Assembly: GCF_007747795.1 (NCBI RefSeq)
Contig: NZ_CP036275.1
Location: forward strand, 4,518,001 to 4,582,000
Length of the DNA: 64,000 bases
Source of the DNA: Maioricimonas rarisocia
GTDB lineage: Bacteria; Planctomycetota; Planctomycetia; Planctomycetales; Planctomycetaceae
Direction: 5' to 3'
Below, in pieces: positions 19,073 through 28,930 of this stretch. Both the position numbers and the translations under genes were made by a program. Numbering within the stretch: the stretch's first letter is position 1; each line of letters begins with the position of its first letter. The notes below the pieces were generated by a model that saw nothing but the letters and a program-made list of their open reading frames with translations, did not search any database and was not told the origin of the DNA.

Positions 19073-22033
19073 ATGCTTCGCGGATCCAGTGATCACGAGG
19101 AATCGGGCCTGCTTCCCAGGCTCCTCCACAGCGTGACACGCTCGGTTTCGCGGCGGCCCGGCGGCGCTCTGTGGCTGGTGGCGATCGTGACGCTGATTTC
19201 CGGCGGAGTCGCGGCTCGATTCCTGGAATTCAAAACCAGTCGTGCCGACCTGATCGACCCCCACGCCGAATTTCATCAGCGGTGGCTCAACTACACCGAG
19301 CGTTTCGGCGATCAGACCGATATCGTCGTGGTCGTCGAGTCGGAGTCGACTGACGAGATCCGGCGGGTGCTGGATGAGCTCGGAAGCGCGCTCGAAGAGG
19401 AACCGGAAAAGTTCGACCGTGTGCTGTACCGGTTCGATCCCGGCAACCTCCGGCAGAAGGCGCTGCAGTATCTGACTCCCGAGCAGCTCGATACGGGACT
19501 CCGTCGGCTGGCGGCGTACGGGCCAATTCTCGATGGCCACTGGAACCGGGCCGGCGTTGAATCCTACTCCCGCCGGCTTGCCGAACATCTGCGCAGTGTC
19601 GTCGAACGGGACGACAGCGACGAGTCCGCCTCGACGATGGCCCAGGCCGAACTGCTCTGCCAGAGCCTCGAGGCGTTCTCCCGCCCGCAGCCCGAGTTTG
19701 TCTCTCCCTGGCCGCTCATCCTCGATGTGGAGGCGGACGCCGAAGCCTTCGAGCCGCGGTACCAGCTCAACGATGACGGGACGATGGGCTTTCTGCTGAC
19801 TGTCCCGGTCGACACGTCGCAGGATTTCTCCGGCACGTCAGCGCCGATCCGCCGTCTTCGCGAACTGATCGACGAAGTTCAGGGCCGTCACCCGCAGGTG
19901 ACGATCGGCATGACCGGCATCCCGGTCCTCGAGAGCGACGAGATGCGCCGCTCGCAGTCGGACATGATGACGGCGTCGCTGGTCTCGTTCGGTGGCGTGG
20001 GGCTGTTGCTGCTGATCGGCTTTCGCGGTTTCCGGCATCCCTGCCTGGCGCTGATGATGCTGGCGGTCGGACTCATCTGGTCGCTCGGCTTTACGACGTT
20101 GGCGGTCGGTCACCTGAACATCCTCTCCGTCTCATTTGCCGCGATCCTGATCGGACTGGGAATCGACTTTGCCATCCACTACCTGGCGAAGTACCTCGAG
20201 GTCCGTCACGAAGGTGTCGAACTTCGTCCGGCCCTCACGAAAACGTCGGCGACGGTCGGGACCGGCATCGTGACCGCAGCGGTGACCACAGCACTGGCCT
20301 TCCTCTGTGCCATGTTCACCCACTTTCTGGGAGTGGCCGAACTCGGCGTGATTGCGGGGGGCGGGATCCTGCTCTGCTGTGCGGCGACGTTCATCGTGCT
20401 GCCGGCACTGGTGACGCTCGCCGACCGCCGCATCGAGCCCAAACGTCTGCCGACGCCGTTTCAGGGAAACTTTCTGCGGCGGCTGGTCTATCGGCATCCG
20501 TGGAAAGTGACGCTGATGACTCTCGCGGCCATAGTGGTCGTCGGCGCATTCGGGCTGGAGTACCGTGACGGTCGCATCTGGTCTCGCGTGCAGTACGACG
20601 CGAATCTGCTCAATCTGCAGGCGGACGGCGTCGAATCGGTCGAGATCCAGAAGCGGATCTTCGAGAAGTCTGACGGATCACTCCTCTACGCGGTCTCGCT
20701 GGCGGACAGTCCCGCCCAGGCCCGTCGGCTCAGGCAGCAGTTCCTCGCACTGCCCACGGTCGGTCACGTCGAAGAACTCGGTTCGCGACTGCCGTTCTAC
20801 CCCCCGGAAGAAACCAAGCTGCTCGTGCAGGGCTATCGGGCCCGGCTTTCACGCCTGAGTTCGCTGCCACGGGAGTTCCCGCAGCTGGATCCACAGGCTG
20901 TCGGACTGGCACTGGAGGACCTCGATCGGGCACTGGAACGGGCCGGGGCCGACACCGCCTCTGCCCGTCTCGATGAGTTTCTCGACCGACTGGCTGCCCT
21001 GCCGCTGGGCGAACAGATTCGTCTGCTGGCCAATTACCAGTACGCGATGCTTTCGGCGCTGCAGGGCCAGTTCCAGGCGCTGGCAGCGGTCGCCGATCCG
21101 ACTCCGGTGGGGCTCGGCGATTTTGCGAAGCCACTGCAGGAACGGTTTGTGAGTCCCGCCGGCGACTGGCAGGTTCGCGTCTATCCCAAAGAACAGGTCT
21201 GGGACGAAGAGCCGCTGGCCCAGTTTGTTGCCGACGTCCGATCGGTGGACCCGGATGTCACGGGGACGCCGCTGCAGAACTACGAAGCGGCCCTGCAGAT
21301 TCGCTCGAGCTACTGCGATGCGGCGATCTACGCGCTGCTGGTGATCTGTCTGGTGCTGCTGATTGACGGTCTCGATCCGGGGCCGTTGTGGGTCACGCTG
21401 CTGGTACCGCTCGGTGTGATCGCTTTTGCCGTGGCAAGCGTGCACGCTTCCGAGCAGTCCCTCGATCCGTTGTGGTTGGCCGCACTCTACGTGGGACTGG
21501 CATTGGCCGTGGCGGCCGTCTTCGACTTTACGAGCGTGCGCAACACGTTCCTGACGTTGCTGCCTCCGCTGGGCGGTGGATTTCTGATGTTCGGGACGCT
21601 GGGGCTGCTGGGGCTGCATCTGAATCCGGCAAACCTGATCGTCCTGCCGCTGATTCTGGGGATCGGCGTCGATGACGGCGTGCACGTAATTCACGATTTC
21701 CGCCTGCAACGAGGCCGCTACCGGACGTCCCCGTGCATTATCAACGGCATCACGCTGACGTCCCTGACCTCGATGATCGGCTTCGGCAGCATGATTGCCG
21801 CGTCGCATCAGGGGCTTTCCAGCCTTGGCCTGGTCCTGGTCATTGGTGTCGGAAGCTGCCTGTTCGTGTCACTGGTCACGTTGCCGGCAATTCTTACGTT
21901 GGTCGCGCGATCGCGGCGGGGAGACTCCGAAGCGGAGGCGTTTCTCGAGGAGTCCCCGGAGACCGACGCTCCGGAGATCCTGCCTTTAACGAAAGTGCCG
22001 GAAGAACGATCGAGCATGACGGCCGCTTCGTAG
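19073..22033 (+). CDS. RND-superfamily (MMPL/HpnN-like) exporter
   Basis: 986-residue inner-membrane transporter with two repeats of one helix, a large periplasmic domain and five clustered helices. Sterol-sensing-like motifs are IGLGIDFAIHYLAKY in the first half and LILGIGVDDGVHVIHDF in the second, carrying the acidic residues that couple transport to protons. The architecture matches MMPL and hopanoid-associated RND proteins (HpnN), which move lipids such as hopanoids to the outer membrane. The cargo here is not certain and no hopanoid gene is adjacent. The C-terminal tail after the last helix is acidic. ATG chosen as the first methionine before a hydrophobic helix. Confidence 0.88.
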   Translation: MLRGSSDHEESGLLPRLLHSVTRSVSRRPGGALWLVAIVTLISGGVAARFLEFKTSRADLIDPHAEFHQRWLNYTERFGDQTDIVVVVESESTDEIRRVLDELGSALEEEPEKFDRVLYRFDPGNLRQKALQYLTPEQLDTGLRRLAAYGPILDGHWNRAGVESYSRRLAEHLRSVVERDDSDESASTMAQAELLCQSLEAFSRPQPEFVSPWPLILDVEADAEAFEPRYQLNDDGTMGFLLTVPVDTSQDFSGTSAPIRRLRELIDEVQGRHPQVTIGMTGIPVLESDEMRRSQSDMMTASLVSFGGVGLLLLIGFRGFRHPCLALMMLAVGLIWSLGFTTLAVGHLNILSVSFAAILIGLGIDFAIHYLAKYLEVRHEGVELRPALTKTSATVGTGIVTAAVTTALAFLCAMFTHFLGVAELGVIAGGGILLCCAATFIVLPALVTLADRRIEPKRLPTPFQGNFLRRLVYRHPWKVTLMTLAAIVVVGAFGLEYRDGRIWSRVQYDANLLNLQADGVESVEIQKRIFEKSDGSLLYAVSLADSPAQARRLRQQFLALPTVGHVEELGSRLPFYPPEETKLLVQGYRARLSRLSSLPREFPQLDPQAVGLALEDLDRALERAGADTASARLDEFLDRLAALPLGEQIRLLANYQYAMLSALQGQFQALAAVADPTPVGLGDFAKPLQERFVSPAGDWQVRVYPKEQVWDEEPLAQFVADVRSVDPDVTGTPLQNYEAALQIRSSYCDAAIYALLVICLVLLIDGLDPGPLWVTLLVPLGVIAFAVASVHASEQSLDPLWLAALYVGLALAVAAVFDFTSVRNTFLTLLPPLGGGFLMFGTLGLLGLHLNPANLIVLPLILGIGVDDGVHVIHDFRLQRGRYRTSPCIINGITLTSLTSMIGFGSMIAASHQGLSSLGLVLVIGVGSCLFVSLVTLPAILTLVARSRRGDSEAEAFLEESPETDAPEILPLTKVPEERSSMTAAS

Positions 22034-22172
22034 CAGACAGCTCCAGGGCCGTCCCCACTGATTGAATTTCACACCCAGCCCCAGACACATCCGTTGCGGA
22101 ATGCCGTCGTCAGCGGCGTGAGAAGCGTCACACCGACTTCAGGACGAAGTCGCCCGGAGAACGGAATCAGGA

Positions 22173-23282
22173 ATGAAAGACATCATGTTCAACGCGTCAC
22201 GGACGAGAATCCTCACGTGGACGGTCGCGGCGAGCCTGTGCACCGCGGGAGCCGCCATCCCGGTGCGGGCCCAGAGTCCGAATGCGACTCCGGGCGGGGC
22301 GGATCAGGTCCGCACTGCGGCGGCGACGGTCGCCACGCAGGCACCTTCGTTCGAGATGATGACCAATGGTCGCGACCTGTCCGGTTGGGTCGTCCATGAG
22401 GGTAAGGAGGCCTCGTGGGCGTACGAGAATCAGGTCGTCAGCTGTGTCGCGCCCGGAGCAGGATGGCTCCGCAGCGAGCAGGCCTTCAGCGATTTCATTC
22501 TGCGGTTTGAGTACCGCCTTTCGGAGGGAGCGAACAGCGGCGTCGCCGTCCGCTTCCCGGGCGAAGGAAGCCCCTCTGCGACCGGCATCGAAATCCAGCT
22601 GATTGACGATGCGTCGAAGAAGTACCGTGACCTGCAGCCGACGCAATACACCGGCAGCCTGTACTACCAGGTGCCGCCGGCAAAAAAGGGCGCCGCTTAC
22701 GGCGCGGGACGGTGGAATGCCTGTGAGATCAGCTGCATCGGCCCCCGGATCCGGGTGACGATCAACGGTCAGGTGGTCAACGACGTGTGGCTCGATCAGT
22801 TAGGGCAAAAAGAAAGTCGTGTGCGTCCACTCGCGGAGCGTCCGCCGATGGGCTATGTTGGATTGCAGAGTCATCGCAATCGCGTCGACTTCCGCGCTCT
22901 TCGCATTTTGGATCTGTCCAGAGTTACCCCGTCCGGGCTCCGATACGTGGACATGATCGCCGGCTCCGGCGATCCCATCCCGGAAGGGGCAACGGTGACC
23001 GTGCATTACGTGGGACATCTGTCGGACGGGACACAGTTCGACAGCAGTCACCGGCGTGGTGAGCCGATCACGGTTCCACTGGGCGAGGTGATTGCCGGCT
23101 GGAAAGAAGGCATTCCGGGAATGCGCGTGGGAGGACGTCGACGCCTGATCATACCGCCATCGCTTGCGTATGGTCGTACCGGGGTCAAGGACATCATTCC
23201 GCCCGATGCGACTCTGGTTTTCGACATTGAGGTCGAAGGCTTTGAAGCGGTGAGGAAAACCAACGGTTCAGGTCCGCAATAA
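22173..23282 (+). CDS. Secreted DUF1080 - FKBP-type peptidyl-prolyl isomerase fusion
   Basis: 369-residue exported protein joining two domains. After a signal peptide (ILTWTVAASLCTAGAAIPVRAQS), a DUF1080 domain covers about 55-250 (MMTNGRDLSGWVVHEG to HRNRVDFRALRILDLS). An FKBP domain covers about 258-362, with GATVTVHYVGHLSDGTQFDSS, the active-site EVIAGWKEGIPGMRVG and RLIIPPSLAYG segments; the Tyr, Phe-Asp, Trp and terminal Tyr residues of the FKBP pocket are present. FKBP domains catalyse proline isomerisation, so the protein may combine carbohydrate binding or hydrolysis with folding assistance in the periplasm. Start uncertain between the ATG at 22173 and one 12 bases downstream. Confidence 0.9.
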   Translation: MKDIMFNASRTRILTWTVAASLCTAGAAIPVRAQSPNATPGGADQVRTAAATVATQAPSFEMMTNGRDLSGWVVHEGKEASWAYENQVVSCVAPGAGWLRSEQAFSDFILRFEYRLSEGANSGVAVRFPGEGSPSATGIEIQLIDDASKKYRDLQPTQYTGSLYYQVPPAKKGAAYGAGRWNACEISCIGPRIRVTINGQVVNDVWLDQLGQKESRVRPLAERPPMGYVGLQSHRNRVDFRALRILDLSRVTPSGLRYVDMIAGSGDPIPEGATVTVHYVGHLSDGTQFDSSHRRGEPITVPLGEVIAGWKEGIPGMRVGGRRRLIIPPSLAYGRTGVKDIIPPDATLVFDIEVEGFEAVRKTNGSGPQ

Positions 23283-23333
23283 TCGAGGCTCGCAGGAGGC
23301 TGCCGCGACGCGTTGATGTGGGGGACTGGCAGG

Positions 23334-24929
23334 ATGAATTCGCCGTCAAAGAACGACGATACGAAACAGGGAACCAACCCGCCGGAAGCCGGTGCATCGA
23401 ATGAGATGCCCTGCCCCGACTGCGGCGAAATGGTCCGCAAGGGACTTTTGCGCTGCTGGAACTGCGGTGCCTTCATGGACAAGGGCATCGAAGCGCGGTT
23501 TCAGGAGATGCAGGAGAACCCGGCGCCGATGATCTTCAGCGAGGCGCCCGAGGACGACGAACCGGTCTCGGTCGAAACCACGCAGATGGTCACGTCGGCG
23601 TCTGACGATGATTTTCAGCTCGACGGCTCGATTGGCACCGTCCTCCCTGCGGAGGATCAGACCGATGCGGCCGAAGAAGATGACGCCGGTGATGTCGAAC
23701 AGCCCGGTGGCGTGGCCGGGGCCGAATCGACCGGTGAGACGGCCGGGGACGACCAGGAGAAAGCGGGCGTTGCCCATTCGGTGGCAACCGGTGGTGATGC
23801 CCTGCTCGAAGTCGCGCTGCAGGAAGAAGCCGAGGCCCGCAAACGCCGCAAGAAGCAGCGGCGCGTTGTCGGCGGGATGCGGACCCCCGGCGGCTTCATC
23901 ATCTTCTGCCCTTACGGCTGCAAGATGGAGGTCAAGGACCAGAACCGCGGCATGACGGGGCGTTGTCCGCGCTGCGGTGCTCCGTTCATCGTTCCGGTCG
24001 ATCCTCCCCAATTCAAATCTCAGAAGAGCGAGAAGGCCGAAGCGGAGAAGGCGGCTGTCGAAACCGACTTCCAGGCCTGGATGGAAGCACTGCACGTCCA
24101 CACCGTCAATCCCGAGAAGCTCAAGCTCAAGGCGGACAGCCTGACCAAGGAGTTCGTGCCGACCGACTTTGCTTTCGGCAAGGACGAACTCGTGCTGCTT
24201 GTGCTGGGCAAGAAAGGTGGCGGACTGTTTGGCGGTGGCGGTGGCAAGGCCGAGGAGCTCCGCGAAGCGGCCCAGGCTCATCTGCGGGAAGGCAAGCCGG
24301 TCGATCAGGTGCCGGATGCCGAAGTCACGAAGATCGAAGCCGACACCCTCAGCCAGTTGCGGGTCGTCCAGCCGGTCGAATCGCGGGCACACTCGCTGTT
24401 CGCGGGGATTCCGGTCTTTGGTGCCGGTCGGATTGCCATCCAGTTGCCCCTCCAGGAGGACTCGACCGAGACGCGTTATGTGTCAATGGGGCTGACCGAG
24501 TTCCGTGAGTTCGCCCGCCAGCTTGAAGAGAAGTACGGCTTGACGGGCCTGGCGGACAAGACCGGCATCCCGATGGAGGACGAGTTCGAGACTCATCGCT
24601 GCCACTACTCGAGCGTTGCGGTCAAGGCACTCAAGCACCTCGAGTTCTACCAGGCCGACCCCAAAGTCGAGCCGGTCGTCGCCGGCTGGAAGTGCGGAGC
24701 CTGTGGAATCGTCGTCAGCGAAGATGCCCGCAACAAGGAGAAGCTGGGCGGCAAAGGGGGCAAGGGCCTGGCCAAGACCAAGTGCCCGAAGTGTCAGCAG
24801 AAGTTCGGGGACAACCCGCTCTACTCGCTGGCCGAAGTCACGGAGTCTCCCTCGATGAGCGGAACCGACAGCGGATCCGACGCCGATGCGAATCAGGAAC
24901 CTGCAGCGACCGACGCCGCGAAATCCTGA
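23334..24929 (+). CDS. Protein with three zinc-ribbon motifs, function unknown
   Basis: 531-residue soluble protein I cannot assign. Three zinc-ribbon-like clusters are visible: CPDC...CWNC at residues 27-44, CPYGC...CPRC at about 193-216, and CGAC...CPKC at about 456-490. The segment between the first two is acidic and low complexity (rich in Asp, Glu, Gly, Thr), probably disordered. The middle region (about 240-450) looks globular and contains a Gly-rich loop KKGGGLFGGGGGKAEEL. No signal peptide or membrane helix is seen. Start ATG at 23334 has a GGGGA element about 9 bases upstream; alternatives at 23316 and a TTG at 23313 are possible. Confidence 0.82.
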   Translation: MNSPSKNDDTKQGTNPPEAGASNEMPCPDCGEMVRKGLLRCWNCGAFMDKGIEARFQEMQENPAPMIFSEAPEDDEPVSVETTQMVTSASDDDFQLDGSIGTVLPAEDQTDAAEEDDAGDVEQPGGVAGAESTGETAGDDQEKAGVAHSVATGGDALLEVALQEEAEARKRRKKQRRVVGGMRTPGGFIIFCPYGCKMEVKDQNRGMTGRCPRCGAPFIVPVDPPQFKSQKSEKAEAEKAAVETDFQAWMEALHVHTVNPEKLKLKADSLTKEFVPTDFAFGKDELVLLVLGKKGGGLFGGGGGKAEELREAAQAHLREGKPVDQVPDAEVTKIEADTLSQLRVVQPVESRAHSLFAGIPVFGAGRIAIQLPLQEDSTETRYVSMGLTEFREFARQLEEKYGLTGLADKTGIPMEDEFETHRCHYSSVAVKALKHLEFYQADPKVEPVVAGWKCGACGIVVSEDARNKEKLGGKGGKGLAKTKCPKCQQKFGDNPLYSLAEVTESPSMSGTDSGSDADANQEPAATDAAKS

Positions 24930-24969
24930 CGCCACGCCCACTGCTCCGACAATCTGTCCAATCGATGCC

Positions 24970-25004
24970 CAGCCCCTGCACTCCGGTCGTGCGGGGGCTG
25001 TTTT
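24970..25004 (+). terminator. Rho-independent terminator after the zinc-ribbon gene
   Basis: A 12-bp stem (24970-24981 with 24989-25000, one T-G wobble), a 7-base loop and TTTT follow the zinc-ribbon gene by 40 bases. The 3' arm plus tail (24992-25007) is identical to that of the secDF terminator over 16 bases. Confidence 0.85.
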
Positions 25005-25086
25005 CGTACCCGGCAGCCGCGATGAATCATCGGCCCAATGATGGGCACTGTTCGCCTTCGAACTCGCTTCGTACAGTGAGGCGGCC

Positions 25087-25764
25087 ATGGAGATCTCCGT
25101 TGTCATCCCGACGCTGAACGAGGCGGACGGCATTGCCGACGTCGTGAAGCGCACCCGCGAACTGGGGGAGTGCGAGGTCATCGTCGTCGATGGGGGCAGC
25201 GAAGACGAAACGCTTTCCCGAGCTCGAACCGTTGCCGATCATGCACTGCTCGCGCCGCGTGGTCGCGCCCTGCAGCAGAATGCCGGTGCCGCAGCGGCCA
25301 GCGGCGAAATCCTGCTCTTTCTGCATGCCGACTGCTGGCTCGAGCCGGGCAGTCTCGAAGAGATTCGCTCGGCCATGCAGGCTGACGAGCGTCCCGGGGG
25401 CTGTTTCCGACAGCGCATCGACGCGACCGGAATGAGGTACCGATTGCTGGAGTGGGGAAACGCCGCCCGCGTCCGCCTCTGTGGCTGGGCGTATGGGGAT
25501 CAGGGGATCTTCGTGCGCCGCGACGTGTTTGAACGCATCGGCGGCTTTGCAGAAGTCCGCCTGATGGAGGATCTGCTGCTGTCCAAGCGGCTCAAACGGG
25601 AAGGGGGACTGCAACTGCTCGGGGCCCGGCTCCATGTCAGTCCCCGCCGCTGGCAAAAGAACGGCATCGTCCGGCAGACACTGCGCAACTGGGCCCTGCT
25701 GACGCTGGCTCATTGTGGAGTCTCTCCGGATACGCTCGCCCGGCACTACGTCGACGTGCGGTGA
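25087..25764 (+). CDS. Family 2 glycosyltransferase of the TIGR04283 type
   Basis: 225-residue GT-A glycosyltransferase. The N-terminus MEISVVIPTLNEADGI, the Asp-rich VIVVDGGSEDETL, and FLHADCWLEPGS (DxD-equivalent HAD) are typical; GDQGIFVRRDVFERIGGF and LMEDLLLSKRLKREG follow. This pattern fits the TIGR04283 group often found beside radical-SAM or arsenosugar-related genes, but no such partner is adjacent here. No membrane segment is evident, and the acceptor is unknown. Start ATG preceded by GAGG at 25079-25082. Confidence 0.87.
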   Translation: MEISVVIPTLNEADGIADVVKRTRELGECEVIVVDGGSEDETLSRARTVADHALLAPRGRALQQNAGAAAASGEILLFLHADCWLEPGSLEEIRSAMQADERPGGCFRQRIDATGMRYRLLEWGNAARVRLCGWAYGDQGIFVRRDVFERIGGFAEVRLMEDLLLSKRLKREGGLQLLGARLHVSPRRWQKNGIVRQTLRNWALLTLAHCGVSPDTLARHYVDVR

Positions 25765-25830
25765 CGAACCGGACTGGGAGCGTGCGGCCACTGTCGAGCA
25801 GAGGTCATCGCCGCCCGCACAGGCGGTCCG

Positions 25831-27198
25831 TCAGCCATCGTGAGCCGACGTCGTGGCCGTGGTCCGCTCTTCGGACGGGGCAGCGTCGAAGGCCGGCAGC
25901 GAAACCGTGAAGGTCGTCCCCGACGAGGACGTGCCGGTCAGTTCGATGTCGCCGCCGCTCTCCTGCAGGATGTTGCGGCACACGAACAGCCCCAGCCCGG
26001 TCCCGGTCGCCTTCGTTGTGAAGTACGGCTGAAACAATCGCGCCCGATAATCCGGATCGATGCCGACGCCATCGTCGCACACGGCGATTCTCAGCACGTC
26101 GTCCTGCTGGCTGGTGTGAATTTCGATCGTTCCCCCCTCGCCAGTCGCGTCCATCGCGTTGAGAATCAGATTCAGGAACACCTGCAGGATGCGATCGCGA
26201 ACAATCTCGACTCGGGAAAGACCATCGGCGTAGCTGGTGACGATCGTTTTCCCCTTCTTTCGCTTGTAGTACTTGGCAATGTTCAGGGCGTTGTCGAGAA
26301 CTTCGTGAATGTCGCAGATCGCCACGTCGTTCGTCGCCGGGCGGGAAAAATCGACCAGTTCGTGGAGCGTCCGCTGGATGCGTCGGAGCTGTTCGTCGAT
26401 CAGCCCCAGCTTCTCGTGCATGTAGTCGTCCAGTTCGCGACGGTTCATCATTTGTACGAGCGAGCTGATTGCGGCCAGCGGGTTCCCCACCTCGTGGGCG
26501 ATTCCTGCGGCGAGCAGTCCGAAGGCCGCCTGCTTCTCCTGCTGGACCAGCAGCGCCTGTGACTCCTGCAGTTCTCGTGTCCGTTCGGCGATGCGGCGTT
26601 CCAGTTGCGCCTGGTTGTTCTGCAGCTCGGTATTGAGGTCGGAGAGCTTGAAACTGGCCGTCTTGAGCAGAGTCACCAGAGCAGTGCTGGCCCAGGTCAC
26701 CCAGCCCATGAAGATGACCATCATCACCAGTGCCGTCAGTTCCTCCGACGTGTCGACGCCGTGGCTGAGGGCGAGTGTTCCGAAGCTGGTCGCATGCAGT
26801 ACGAACGTGATGTACGTGATCGAGGGGGCGTACCGGATCGCGCAGGTGAGCAGCGAGAGGAAGTAGTAAAAGCGGAACGGGCTTTCCAGACCGCGATCGA
26901 AGTGGCACAGCACCCCGATGAAGACCGCTTCCATCAGCGAGATGAACAGCGGGGCGGCCCGCAGGAAAACCTGCCCGCGGAGGCTCCAGATGGTGTCCAG
27001 CAGCGCGTAGACCGCCCCCAGGGTGAGGATGGCGTTCAGCTCGACGCGGTTCTGCACCGGCCCGAGCAGATTGACGAGAACGTAGCCGACGCACAGCCCG
27101 AACCAGCGAATGCGGATCGTGATCCCTTCGGCCGGCAGTTGCCAGCTGAACTCTTCACGGCCGAAATCGTCGTGGGGAACGGAAGCAGAAGCGGGCAT
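25831..27198 (-). CDS. Membrane sensor histidine kinase
   Basis: 455-residue sensor kinase. The first 180 residues hold about six hydrophobic helices with few loop residues, so the input is likely sensed within the membrane. A coiled coil (185-225) leads to the H-box AGIAHEVGNPLAA with phosphoacceptor H235, the N-box FLNLILNAMDATGEGG (N347), G1 DDGVGI at 375-380, and G2 TGTGLGLF at 398-405. All catalytic residues look intact. No response regulator is adjacent, so this is an orphan kinase. Start ATG of MPASAS chosen over an upstream extension. It is divergent from glgA across 190 bases, with a TATACT element at 27229-27234 on the minus strand as a possible -10. Confidence 0.93.
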   Translation of the reverse strand: MPASASVPHDDFGREEFSWQLPAEGITIRIRWFGLCVGYVLVNLLGPVQNRVELNAILTLGAVYALLDTIWSLRGQVFLRAAPLFISLMEAVFIGVLCHFDRGLESPFRFYYFLSLLTCAIRYAPSITYITFVLHATSFGTLALSHGVDTSEELTALVMMVIFMGWVTWASTALVTLLKTASFKLSDLNTELQNNQAQLERRIAERTRELQESQALLVQQEKQAAFGLLAAGIAHEVGNPLAAISSLVQMMNRRELDDYMHEKLGLIDEQLRRIQRTLHELVDFSRPATNDVAICDIHEVLDNALNIAKYYKRKKGKTIVTSYADGLSRVEIVRDRILQVFLNLILNAMDATGEGGTIEIHTSQQDDVLRIAVCDDGVGIDPDYRARLFQPYFTTKATGTGLGLFVCRNILQESGGDIELTGTSSSGTTFTVSLPAFDAAPSEERTTATTSAHDG

Positions 27199-27388
27199 GT
27201 CGGTCTCGGATTTGCACGGTCTATGCAGAGTATAGCGGAGCTGTCCGTCTGGGGGACCTGAAGCGGGCGGCCACAGCTTCGCAGCCATTGGCAACAACGG
27301 AGGGGCCTGCTACGGTTGCGGCGGTTTCGTCCCGGCGTTTCACGTCCCGTCCCGCACACCCCAGTCGACGAACGACAGGAGATTCTGG

Positions 27389-28885
27389 ATGCGAATTGCC
27401 GTAACCAGCTCGGAGGCGGTGCCGTTCGCCAAAACGGGCGGCCTTGCCGACGTGGCAACCGGGCTGTCGCGCGCTCTCGCGGCAGCCGATCACGAAGTGA
27501 CGCTGATCGTGCCGTACTATCCCCGGCACGTCCCGGTCGACCTCCCCTGCCCCGAGATCGGCACCACTGTCACGGTCCGCGTCGGTCAGAAGGTGGTCGA
27601 AGCGGGGCTCCGCCGGGCCGAGCTGCCCGACAGCCGACTGCGGGTGATCCTGGTCGATCAGCCGATGTACTTCGATCGCCCCGGGCTGTATACGCAACAG
27701 GGGCACGACTATCCGGACAACTGCGAGCGGTTCGTCTTCTTTTCTCGAGCCGTGCTGGAGACGTGCGTCCGACTCGACCTGCGACCGGACGTGATCCATG
27801 CCAACGACTGGCAGACGTCGCTGCTGCCGCTTCTGCTCGAAGTCGACTACCGGCACCAGTCCGGACTGAAGTCGGCCGGAACCGTCCTGACGATTCACAA
27901 TCTCGCGTTCCAGGGGCGGTTCTGGAAGTGGGACATGCTGCTGACGGGGCTGGACTGGAAGCATTTCAACTGGCGGCAGCTCGAATTCTGGGGCGACATC
28001 AACCTGCTCAAGAGCGGGATTGTCACCGCCGACATGATCACTACCGTCAGCCCGACGTACGCGCGGGAGATCTGCACGACGGAGTTCGGCTGCGGACTGG
28101 AGACCGCCCTGTCCCATCGGGGCGAGGACCTGGTCGGGATCCTGAATGGTGTCGATACCGACGTGTGGAACCCGGCCTGCGACCACCGGCTGGCCCGCCA
28201 GTATTCGATCAGCAACGTGGCCGATGGGAAAGCAGTCTGCAAGACGGACCTGCAGCGCGAACTGGGACTGCCCGCCCGTCACGACGCACCGTTGTTCGGC
28301 ATGATTTCGCGAATGACCGAGCAGAAAGGGTTTGACCTGATCGCCGCCACCGCGGAGCGGCACCTGCAGCATGACCTGCAGATGGTGTTTCTGGGGACCG
28401 GCCAGTCGCACTACGAGAACCTCGTCCGCGACCTGGCAAGTCGCTATCCTGACAAGGTGGCCGCGTTTGTCGGGTTTGACGAAGGACTGGCGCACCGGAT
28501 CGAGGCCGGAGCCGACTGCTATTTCATGCCCAGCCGCTTCGAACCTTGCGGGCTGAACCAGATGTACAGTCTGATTTACGGAACTGTGCCGGTCGTCAAC
28601 GCCGTGGGCGGACTGGCCGATTCGGTGGTCGACGCGACGCCGGAAGCGATCGCGGACGGCAGCGGCAACGGCTTCGTGCTCTCGGAGTACTCAACCGAAG
28701 CGTTGATCGCTCAGGTCGATCGGGCCGTCGACCTGTACCACGACACACCCACCTGGCAGCAGATTGTCCGCAACGGCATGGGGCGGGACTGGTCGTGGAA
28801 CCAGAGCGCCGCCCGCTACGTCGATGTCTACCGCCGCGCTCACGGCCGCCATGCTGTCCCGATCGCCCGGCACGCGGACAGCTGA
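27389..28885 (+). CDS. glgA: Glycogen synthase (ADP-glucose starch synthase)
   Basis: GT5 enzyme that extends alpha-1,4-glucan chains from ADP-glucose. The 498-residue length is typical. The substrate loop KTGGLADV lies at 15-22; other family landmarks are HANDWQTSLLP, TIHNLAFQG, GILNGVDTDVWNP, MISRMTEQKGFDL and the C-terminal RFEPCGLNQMYSL (near 383-395) with the catalytic Glu. The ATG has AGGAG about 8 bases upstream. The following GH57 gene starts 45 bases downstream, suggesting a glucan-storage operon. Confidence 0.96.
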   Translation: MRIAVTSSEAVPFAKTGGLADVATGLSRALAAADHEVTLIVPYYPRHVPVDLPCPEIGTTVTVRVGQKVVEAGLRRAELPDSRLRVILVDQPMYFDRPGLYTQQGHDYPDNCERFVFFSRAVLETCVRLDLRPDVIHANDWQTSLLPLLLEVDYRHQSGLKSAGTVLTIHNLAFQGRFWKWDMLLTGLDWKHFNWRQLEFWGDINLLKSGIVTADMITTVSPTYAREICTTEFGCGLETALSHRGEDLVGILNGVDTDVWNPACDHRLARQYSISNVADGKAVCKTDLQRELGLPARHDAPLFGMISRMTEQKGFDLIAATAERHLQHDLQMVFLGTGQSHYENLVRDLASRYPDKVAAFVGFDEGLAHRIEAGADCYFMPSRFEPCGLNQMYSLIYGTVPVVNAVGGLADSVVDATPEAIADGSGNGFVLSEYSTEALIAQVDRAVDLYHDTPTWQQIVRNGMGRDWSWNQSAARYVDVYRRAHGRHAVPIARHADS

Positions 28886-28930
28886 TCCGGATTTTCCCCG
28901 CTTGCGAGTCTCCTGGCCCAGAACTGCCTG

